Shown here in pieces: positions 1-5,420 of a stretch of 10,942 nucleotides of DNA (position 1 is its first letter; the number at the start of each line of letters is the position of its first letter). The DNA comes from an uncultured Lachnobacterium sp. (GTDB lineage Bacteria; Bacillota; Clostridia; Lachnospirales; Lachnospiraceae), in contig URQG01000040.1 of NCBI GenBank assembly GCA_900549895.1, positions 1-10,942 of the forward strand. The letters are read 5' to 3'. The notes beneath the pieces were generated by a model. It was not told the origin of the DNA, made no database searches, and worked only from the letters and a program-made list of their open reading frames with translations. The position numbers were made by a program, and so were the translations under genes.

Positions 1-43
1 ACGCGTAAGATCGTCGGCAGCGTCAGATGTGTATAAGAGACAG
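1..43 (+). other. Illumina Nextera adapter remnant (assembly artefact)
   Basis: Bases 11-24 read TCGTCGGCAGCGTC and bases 25-43 read AGATGTGTATAAGAGACAG, which is the Nextera transposase read-1 adapter and mosaic end. The eight bases before it, GCGTAAGA (3-10), match the Nextera i5 index I know as S517, and the AC at 1-2 fits the end of the P5 arm. The whole block is therefore library adapter left on the contig end. Genomic sequence starts at about 44. It should be trimmed and not read as a transposon end. Confidence 0.97.
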
Positions 44-84
44 ATACTGTTAAGTAAAAAGTTTGTAAAGGAGTTTATTTACTT

Positions 85-597
85 ATGAAAAAGACATTTA
101 CCGTCAAAAACCTTACTTTGACAGCCATGTTTATGGCACTCAATATCGTAATGAGTTCTTTCGGTGTTCCGGTACCGGGTGGACATTTCTATCTGAATGA
201 TGTGATCATCTGTACCGCATCCATTCTGTTAGATCCGTTTAGTGCATTTATTGTCGGTGGTCTCGGTGCTTTTATCGGTGACCTGATCTTCTATCCGACG
301 CCAATGTTCGTATCACTTGTAACACATGGCCTGCAGGCTGTTGTAATTTCCCTGTTTGTACAGAAGGTATTCAAGGGTCGTGAGAAAGCCGGCGCAATCG
401 TTGGTGTCATTCTCGGTGCGATCATTATGGTTGTCGGATACAGCCTCGGACGTGCATTCATCTACAGTACACCGGAGTATGCAATCCTGAAGCTTCCATA
501 CCAGATCCTCCAGGCTGCAATCGGTGCGGTAGTATCGGTTATTCTTTGCTTCCCATGTAAGCTTCGTGGGTTATATCTGAAAGCAACATGTGACTAA
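85..597 (+). CDS. ECF transporter S component (substrate unknown)
   Basis: This 170-residue protein is very hydrophobic, with about five or six membrane segments (roughly residues 10-28, 38-60, 62-70, 75-95, 102-125 and 138-157) and a short basic N-terminus (MKKTFTVKNL). The size, the TAMFMALNIV stretch in the first helix (small-residue face that in S components packs against EcfT) and the GGHFYLNDVIICTASILLDPF region fit the substrate-specificity subunits of energy-coupling-factor vitamin/cofactor importers, closest to the riboflavin/HMP-type (DUF1393-like) group. No EcfA or EcfT gene is nearby, so it probably shares a module encoded elsewhere (group II arrangement). AAAGGAG at 67-73, 11 nt from the ATG, supports the start. 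Only about 40 genomic bases precede the gene before the adapter, so its promoter or any riboswitch lies off the contig. Its stop overlaps that of the convergent regulator. The ligand cannot be assigned from sequence. Confidence 0.88.
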   Translation: MKKTFTVKNLTLTAMFMALNIVMSSFGVPVPGGHFYLNDVIICTASILLDPFSAFIVGGLGAFIGDLIFYPTPMFVSLVTHGLQAVVISLFVQKVFKGREKAGAIVGVILGAIIMVVGYSLGRAFIYSTPEYAILKLPYQILQAAIGAVVSVILCFPCKLRGLYLKATCD

Positions 598-1427
598 GTA
601 CTTTGTTTCCGGTATTGCTGCGGTGTGATGCCAACCTTCTTTTTGAAAATCTGCGAGAAGTAGGATTGTGAGGAGAATCCTGTGTTTGATGCCACCTGGG
701 CAACCGACAGGTTGGAATTGGCAAGCAGCTGCTTGCTTGCATCAAGGCGCTTCTCGGTCAGATAATTGATCGGTGACTGTCCCATGCACTCGGTAAAAGA
801 ATGTGCCAGATAAAATTTGTTGATGTGTGTAATCTCAGCAAGGACATCAAGTGTAATATTTTTTGCATAGTTTGCATCGATATAGCGTTTGGCCAAAGCA
901 CATTCTTTCGAGAGCTGGAACGAAGAGTCGGAGATCACATTCAGGTTCTGTTTCCTTGAAATATAGATGAGCAGAACCTGCAGCAATCCGTGACAAACGG
1001 TTTCAAATCCCGGTTGCTTTTCATCAAATTCCCTTATCATAAGTTGAGCAAAATTAATAAACGGATTCTGATCGGACCCGTAGCTATAGTGGCTGTATCC
1101 TTTGGAACTGTTATCGTTTGACAGATCGGAGGAGAAAGCAAGTCCTTCGACACCGAAAACGATATATTCCATTGGATCATTTGGAAATGTCTTCTCTGTG
1201 TGTTCGATATGCGGATTGATGATCATTAGATCATCTTTTTCAACCGGCACAACCTCATCTTCGATATAGAAAACGCCTTTTCCATTCAAAACATAAAACA
1301 ATTCCGAAATCTGATGCGTGTGAGGAATACTCTTCCAATCGTTTTCGTATTTTGAGACAGAGATGTAACGCAGCTGAAAATTCGGGCCGCTGTTATTATG
1401 TTCCAGATTAATTGATTCCATACTCAT
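594..1427 (-). CDS. AraC family transcriptional regulator with cupin sensor
   Basis: This 277-residue regulator has two parts. Residues about 18-90 form a cupin-type sensor (HTH around H36-H38, then E42, a LNGKGVFYIE turn, and NPHIEH at 71-76). Residues about 178-275 carry the two helix-turn-helix motifs of the AraC/XylS family (ITLDVLAEITHINKFYLAHSF and LSVAQVASNTGFSSQSYFSQIF), ending in the usual GITPQQYRK. Such proteins bind sugars or small metabolites and usually activate neighbouring genes. The start chosen is ATG at 1427 because GAGGGGG lies 8 nt upstream (1442-1436). An in-frame ATG at 1472 would add 15 residues but has the probable -10 (TATAAT, 1469-1464) just inside its reading frame, so it would not be on the mRNA. 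The target is unknown. Candidates are the divergent small gene at 1556 and the convergent S-component gene. Family call sure, target not. Confidence 0.95.
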   Translation of the reverse strand: MSMESINLEHNNSGPNFQLRYISVSKYENDWKSIPHTHQISELFYVLNGKGVFYIEDEVVPVEKDDLMIINPHIEHTEKTFPNDPMEYIVFGVEGLAFSSDLSNDNSSKGYSHYSYGSDQNPFINFAQLMIREFDEKQPGFETVCHGLLQVLLIYISRKQNLNVISDSSFQLSKECALAKRYIDANYAKNITLDVLAEITHINKFYLAHSFTECMGQSPINYLTEKRLDASKQLLANSNLSVAQVASNTGFSSQSYFSQIFKKKVGITPQQYRKQST

Positions 1428-1435
1428 ACGAAAAT

Positions 1436-1442
1436 CCCCCTC
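1436..1442 (-). promoter_or_regulatory. Ribosome binding site deciding the AraC regulator start
   Basis: The minus strand reads GAGGGGG here, 8 nt before ATG at 1427. It selects the 277-residue start over the upstream ATG at 1472. Confidence 0.8.
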
Positions 1443-1463
1443 ATTATTAGTTGGTCTAAACCG

Positions 1464-1469
1464 ATTATA
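1464..1469 (-). promoter_or_regulatory. Probable -10 box of the AraC regulator gene
   Basis: The minus strand has a perfect TATAAT at 1469-1464, which would start transcription near 1457 and leave a leader of about 30 nt before the ATG at 1427. A -35 at the expected spacing (CTGTTT, 1492-1487) is weak, which fits a promoter that is weak or needs an activator. A short inverted repeat GGT-CTAA-ACC at 1453-1462 lies near the transcription start. Confidence 0.6.
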
Positions 1470-1555
1470 CACGCATTTCTGCCGAAAAACAGCATTTAAA
1501 TGACAAGAAATCTAATTTTTCCCCATGAAAAAGCTATGAGAAACCTACGATTCTT

Positions 1556-1900
1556 GTGGACCGGAATCTGGCTGAGGGTGTGTATTTGGCCAGTGGACAG
1601 AACGCAGGAACATTAAATGTATCATATATGGGAGTTATGGATCGTTGGAACGGAGGCGGAAAAGGATACGTATCCGTTGACTGGTCAGGCATCAGTGGCA
1701 CGGTTCAGCTTAGTATTGTGTTTAATGACACGATCGATCAGGTTGAGGCGACAAGGGGACAGGGTTCTGTCTCCGGCAAGACCGTGAATGTTACATTCAG
1801 CGGAGAAGAGGCCGGCTCAATGACGGTGGGAGTCCATGTTGATCACGGAACAAATGTGGACGATCTGATGGTGACAGATTATAAATATAGCGTTTCATAA
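1556..1900 (+). CDS. Small beta-rich hypothetical protein, 5' end uncertain (possible frameshift)
   Basis: From a GTG start this gives 114 residues rich in V, S, T, G and D with alternating hydrophobic stretches (YVSVDW, TVQLSIVF, KTVNVTF, SMTVGVHV), so a small beta-sandwich fold is likely. It has no signal peptide, membrane segment or Cys, and I recognise no named domain. No good ribosome site precedes the GTG. The frame stays open back to a TGA at 1526-1528 and reads KSYEKPTIL just before the GTG, which looks like protein-coding sequence. An ATG at 1525 with AAA AAG would join this frame if one base near 1534 were removed. From memory, small Lachnospiraceae proteins begin with a YEKP stretch followed by EGVYxASG, and LAEGVYLASG is present here, so the annotated start may be an artefact of a frameshift or sequencing error. 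The terminator 12 nt after the stop argues that the gene is, or recently was, a real transcript end. Function unknown. Confidence 0.55.
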   Translation: MDRNLAEGVYLASGQNAGTLNVSYMGVMDRWNGGGKGYVSVDWSGISGTVQLSIVFNDTIDQVEATRGQGSVSGKTVNVTFSGEEAGSMTVGVHVDHGTNVDDLMVTDYKYSVS

Positions 1901-1911
1901 GGAGATTTCGG

Positions 1912-1946
1912 ACATCGCACTATTGAAAATAGTGCGATGTTTTTTT
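1912..1946 (+). terminator. Strong Rho-independent terminator
   Basis: A perfect 13-bp stem (ACATCGCACTATT at 1912-1924 with its complement at 1928-1940) closes a three-base loop and is followed by seven T (1940-1946). It ends the small gene at 1556-1900 and insulates the downstream operon. There is no A-tract on the left flank, so it should act on the plus strand only. Confidence 0.95.
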
Positions 1947-1984
1947 AAATTTGTAAAAAATACCAAAAGTTGGAAAGAACAATC

Positions 1985-2012
1985 TTGAGGCTATGGGATG
2001 ATATGTTATAAT
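1985..2012 (+). promoter_or_regulatory. Sigma-A type promoter of the pel-like operon, extended -10
   Basis: TTGAGG (1985-1990) and a perfect TATAAT (2007-2012) are 16 bp apart, with TGT directly before the -10 (2004-2006), giving the TGn extended -10 element. Transcription should start near 2019, leaving a leader of about 28 nt before the ATG at 2047. The leader is too short for a c-di-GMP riboswitch, so second-messenger control would have to act on the protein. A small palindrome, CCAA-AAG-TTGG at 1963-1973, sits 11 bp upstream of the -35 and could be an operator half, though it may be chance. Confidence 0.8.
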
Positions 2013-2046
2013 TAAGTATTAAATAATTACATCATGCGGAGTAAAA

Positions 2047-2307
2047 ATGGGAACAGACAGACACTATCAATTACGACATGCGGCGGGAAGATACTGGCTA
2101 TTAGATATGCAGCAAGAGGGACTGGATTACAGAAAGCCGGTCGTGCTGAACGAATGTGCGGCATTTATATGGAAGCGGAATGATCAGGGAGAGCCGCAGG
2201 AACAGATTGCGCAGGAACTTCAGAAAACATACGGAATTTCCATGGAACAGGCAATGGAGGATACGCAGCAGTTTATTCAAAGTCTGAAGGAGCAGGGATT
2301 GTCATGA
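2047..2307 (+). CDS. PqqD-like small protein (RRE-type fold)
   Basis: This 86-residue soluble protein has the PqqD layout: an N-terminal three-strand segment (YQLRHAAGRYWLLD, then PVVLNECAAFIWKR, where LNExAAxIW is the family's most recognisable stretch) followed by helices with the pattern EQIAQELQKTYGIS and a C-terminal helix ending QFIQSLKEQGL. PqqD and its relatives are peptide-binding chaperones or recognition elements for RiPP-modifying radical SAM enzymes, and stand-alone copies also occur in exopolysaccharide loci. Here no radical SAM gene or precursor peptide is visible. It is the first gene of the operon, with GGAG at 2038-2041 five bases before the ATG, and its stop overlaps the start of the PelD gene by 4 bp (ATGA), so the two are translationally coupled. 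I infer a protein-protein role in the Pel complex. Family call good, role unknown. Confidence 0.8.
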   Translation: MGTDRHYQLRHAAGRYWLLDMQQEGLDYRKPVVLNECAAFIWKRNDQGEPQEQIAQELQKTYGISMEQAMEDTQQFIQSLKEQGLS

Positions 2308-4481
2308 ACATTTTGTTGGTTGGAAAGAACAGCCATTTTATGCGGCTGTTAGTGGAAAAACTGAATAAAGAGGGACATCGGATTTTCTTATTGACAGAGG
2401 AACCGAAGACCGTTCATACTTCCCACAAGATTTTTGAAACGTATCATTTCTCGTATGGAGATACCTGTATTCGAGAAGTGCTGTCAAGCATTCAGCCGGA
2501 TGCGGTCATTTTCATGGGAGCATATGATTATAATTTCCGGTGGAGCGGTACGCAGAGTCAGGCAGGAGAGTATACGTCGGGACTGATGAATATTCTTTTA
2601 TCTTTTCAGGCTGTCAGTGAGGGTCGCTTTATTTATCTGTCGTCGGAGGAAGTATACCAGCAGACATACAGTGATGTGATCAGTGAGGATGAACCGAGTG
2701 TGGCAATCAGCATGCGCGGCCTGGCGATCGCGGTAGGGGAAAGCATATGTAAATACCACCAGGATATGGGAAAAAATATTGTTACCTTAAGGCTGGACCA
2801 TTTATATGGAATTCCGGATCATGCAGAGGAAACAGGGAATATTTGCGCGCGTATGTGTATCGAGGCACTTGAGACCGGGGAGATTCTTGTGGATGAAGAA
2901 CAAAAAGTTGCACTTCTTCACGTCGGGGATGCGGTCGAGTTCATCTATCAGGTGCTTGCAGCACCAACACTGAAAAGCCACCTGTATCAGATTTCATCGG
3001 GAGAACCGGTGTCGCAGCGCATGATCGCTGAGACGATTGCGTCGGCATTGGGAGGAAAGATATCGGTGGAGACGGCTCCGGAAGCGATGCGCCGGGAACC
3101 GATCCTGTCCAATGAGCGTTATCAGCAGGAATTCGGCATACGCATTTTTCATACGCCACAAAAAGAGATTGCAGAGCTGGCCCGGCATATAAAGAAACAT
3201 TCGGCAGAGTTTGTGAAAATTGATCGAAAGCCGAGAGGTTTCTGGGAGAAGTTTTGCCACGGGGCACGGTCGCTTCTCCCGGCACTGGTTCCGTTTATTG
3301 AGAATTGTATTTGCTTTATTCCGTTTTTCATGTTAAACAATCGTGCGGTCGGAAGGGAATATTTTCAGAATATCGATTTCTATCTGTTGTATGTATTGCT
3401 TTTTGCTATCGTACACGGACAGCAGCAGGCCATCTTTTCATCGTTGCTTGCCGTATGCGGTTATTGTTTCCGCCAGATGTATCACAGAAGCGGATTTGAT
3501 GTGATGCTGGACTACAATACTTACATCTGGATCGCACAGCTTCTGATCCTCGGTCTGGTCGTTGGTTATATGCGTGACCGGCTGCGCGTGATTGAGGAAG
3601 AGGAACAACACGAGGTAAACTATCTGTCCAAGCAGATCGATGATATATCGGATATTAATATGAGCAATATGCGTGTAAAAGAATTGCTCAGCAATCAGAT
3701 CATCAATCAGAGTGACAGTTTCGGAAAACTCTATGAGATTACCTCGAGTCTGGATCAGTACGAACCGAGCGAGGTATTGTTCTATGCGGCAGAAGTGCTT
3801 GCGCGCCTGATGGGAAGCCGGGATGTTGCAATCTATACGGTTGCCAACCGCTCTTATGCGCGTCTGTTCTCCGCTACGTCGGCCAAAGCGCGATGCCTTG
3901 GCAATTCCATCAATTATCCGCAGATGGAAGAGATGTACGCGCAGCTGAAAGAGAAAAAAGTATATATCAACAAAAGCATGGATGAGCGTTACCCGTTGAT
4001 GGCTAATGCCATCTATGCAGAGGATGAGATTCAGCTGATCCTGATGGTCTGGGGCATTCCGTGGGAGCGGATGACGCTTGGACAGGCAAATATGCTGACC
4101 GTCATCGGATACCTGATACAGAATGCCGTTCTGCGCGCAAACCGTTATATGTCTGCGCTTCAGGAGCAGCGTTACATAGAAGGCACCAATATCCTGGAAC
4201 CGGAGGCATTCCGGTCACTGGTTAAGGCATATCTGCACGCTCGCGAAAAACAATTGACCGAGTGTACGCTGATTCAGATTACCTCCAGCGATCTTACGCG
4301 GGAGGAAGCAGGACAGAAGCTTGCGAAGCTTATGCGTCAAAGCGATTATGTCGGAGTATTCGAGGATGGACGTATCTATGCATTGCTTGCCAATACAAGT
4401 GCAAAAGATGCGCAGCTTGTTGAAAAACGTTTCCGGGAAGAGGGATTTCAGTGTGAGATACAGGAGGATATAGCCGTATGA
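2304..4481 (+). CDS. pelD: PelD-like c-di-GMP receptor with N-terminal SDR (epimerase-like) domain
   Basis: This 725-residue protein has four parts. Residues 1 to about 300 resemble NAD-dependent epimerase/dehydratase SDR proteins (LLVGKNSHFMRLL at the nucleotide loop, FIYLSSEEVY at 109-118, LLHVGDAVEFIYQVL at 204-218, YQISSGEPVS at 228-237). Residues about 325-424 hold four hydrophobic helices. About 425-470 is probably a coiled coil. About 475-615 is GAF-like and about 625-725 is a degenerate GGDEF domain. In the last, R678-Q-S-D681 sits where diguanylate cyclases have the RxxD inhibitory site, and the GGDEF motif is replaced by EDGRI (687-691). This matches PelD of Pseudomonas, a c-di-GMP receptor without cyclase activity that activates Pel synthesis at the inner membrane; R709 or R711 could supply the third binding arginine. 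The SDR part looks inactive: the glycine motif keeps only G7, and the Tyr and Lys of YxxxK align with R138 and I142. It overlaps both neighbours by 4 bp. Confidence 0.88.
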   Translation: MNILLVGKNSHFMRLLVEKLNKEGHRIFLLTEEPKTVHTSHKIFETYHFSYGDTCIREVLSSIQPDAVIFMGAYDYNFRWSGTQSQAGEYTSGLMNILLSFQAVSEGRFIYLSSEEVYQQTYSDVISEDEPSVAISMRGLAIAVGESICKYHQDMGKNIVTLRLDHLYGIPDHAEETGNICARMCIEALETGEILVDEEQKVALLHVGDAVEFIYQVLAAPTLKSHLYQISSGEPVSQRMIAETIASALGGKISVETAPEAMRREPILSNERYQQEFGIRIFHTPQKEIAELARHIKKHSAEFVKIDRKPRGFWEKFCHGARSLLPALVPFIENCICFIPFFMLNNRAVGREYFQNIDFYLLYVLLFAIVHGQQQAIFSSLLAVCGYCFRQMYHRSGFDVMLDYNTYIWIAQLLILGLVVGYMRDRLRVIEEEEQHEVNYLSKQIDDISDINMSNMRVKELLSNQIINQSDSFGKLYEITSSLDQYEPSEVLFYAAEVLARLMGSRDVAIYTVANRSYARLFSATSAKARCLGNSINYPQMEEMYAQLKEKKVYINKSMDERYPLMANAIYAEDEIQLILMVWGIPWERMTLGQANMLTVIGYLIQNAVLRANRYMSALQEQRYIEGTNILEPEAFRSLVKAYLHAREKQLTECTLIQITSSDLTREEAGQKLAKLMRQSDYVGVFEDGRIYALLANTSAKDAQLVEKRFREEGFQCEIQEDIAV

Positions 4482-5395
4482 CAATATCGGAGCAGGCCTT
4501 TTTGCTTATCCTTATCTTGAATACATTGGTTGCGATCGGATATCTGGTATGTTGCACCGTTCGCCACGGAACAAAGGCGCCGCGCAGAAAAGAGTATTGG
4601 ATCAAGACGGCAGTGATGATCCTTTGTCCGCTGATCGGACCGGCGTTTTTTCTGTTTGTATGGCTGATCTATTACCTGCTTTTTCATCAGGATGTGGACC
4701 TGGAGGATGTCGTGTTTTCGAAGGAACGCGTTGAGACACATCTGAAAGCGGATGAGGAGCAGGAAGGTAATATGGTGCCGATCGAGGAGGCGCTTGTCGT
4801 CTGCGACAAGGATAATCTCCGGACACTTGTCATGAATGTTGTGAGAGGTGACGTTGAGAAATCGTTGTCATCGATTGCTTTGGCATTAAACAGCGAGGAT
4901 TCCGAGACTTCCCATTATGCGGCGACCATGCTGCGTGACGTGCTCAATGAATTCAGGCAGCAGGTGCAGGAGTTGTATATCGCGATGAACCGGAAGGAAA
5001 AAGGCTGGGATGAATATGCATGTCTTCTTGTGGAATACATGCAAAAAATCCTGAGTCAGGAAGTATTTCAGGAGACAGAGCAGAAAGAATTTATTGATAT
5101 GATGGAGCAGGCGTGCCTGCTTTTGTATGAGCAGATGTATTATCGCTTAAAACCGAAGTATATTCAGTGGTTGTGCGATCTTCTGCTGAGAGCACACAAA
5201 TACGATCAAATGAAAAAATGGTGTGACCGGAGCAGGGATCTGTATCCGGATGAACTCTCAACGTATGTGTGCTATCTAAAATATTATTTCACGGTGGAGA
5301 AGAAAAAAGAATTCTTCGAGGAACTTGACCGGTTGAAAAAGTCCAATATTGTGATCGACCGGGAGACGCTTGAACTCATTCGCACCTTCACATAG
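4478..5395 (+). CDS. pelE: PelE-like membrane scaffold protein
   Basis: This 305-residue protein starts with two membrane helices (about 6-27 and 43-68) followed by an acidic linker and an all-helical cytoplasmic region (about 105-300) with TPR-like pairs, e.g. KYIQWLCDLLLRAHKYDQMKKWCDRSRDLYPDE. The stretch EDSETSHYAATMLRDVLNEF (140-159) resembles the most conserved part of PelE. PelE is known to bind PelD and to form the inner-membrane Pel synthase complex with PelD, PelF and PelG, so the position directly after pelD with an ATGA overlap is strong support. No catalytic motif is seen, as expected. The second half contains many Tyr, Cys and Leu residues and no signal peptide. Confidence is high for the role, moderate for the exact TPR count. 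Confidence 0.82.
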   Translation: MTISEQAFLLILILNTLVAIGYLVCCTVRHGTKAPRRKEYWIKTAVMILCPLIGPAFFLFVWLIYYLLFHQDVDLEDVVFSKERVETHLKADEEQEGNMVPIEEALVVCDKDNLRTLVMNVVRGDVEKSLSSIALALNSEDSETSHYAATMLRDVLNEFRQQVQELYIAMNRKEKGWDEYACLLVEYMQKILSQEVFQETEQKEFIDMMEQACLLLYEQMYYRLKPKYIQWLCDLLLRAHKYDQMKKWCDRSRDLYPDELSTYVCYLKYYFTVEKKKEFFEELDRLKKSNIVIDRETLELIRTFT

Positions 5396-5410
5396 TGATT
5401 TGATTTTAGA

Positions 5411-5414
5411 AAGG
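5411..5414 (+). promoter_or_regulatory. Ribosome binding site deciding the DUF2194-like start
   Basis: AAGG within AGAAAGGAAAG lies 6 nt before ATG 5421 and after the pelE stop (5393-5395). It selects this ATG over an in-frame ATG at 5370, which would overlap pelE by 26 bp and put 17 polar residues in front of the signal anchor. Confidence 0.75.
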
Positions 5415-5420
5415 AAAGTT

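Noticed and set aside
25..43. Tn5-like mosaic end as a natural transposon border
   Set aside because: It is joined directly to a Nextera index and adapter at the contig end, so it comes from library preparation.
1453..1462. GGT-CTAA-ACC inverted repeat as an operator for the AraC regulator
   Set aside because: Arms are only 3 bp; expected often by chance in intergenic DNA.
1428..1472. Longer AraC regulator starting at ATG 1472
   Set aside because: The likely -10 TATAAT (1469-1464) lies inside this extension and there is a good GAGGGGG site before ATG 1427.
1947..2046. Possible c-di-GMP riboswitch or RiPP precursor gene before the PqqD-like gene
   Set aside because: The stretch is 100 bp of A/T-rich promoter with no GEMM-like conserved blocks, no stem pairs beyond a 4-bp palindrome, and no small open frame with a ribosome site.
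5370..5420. Earlier in-frame start for the DUF2194-like gene
   Set aside because: It would overlap the pelE end, lacks a ribosome site and puts polar residues before the signal anchor; AAGG before 5421 is clearly better.
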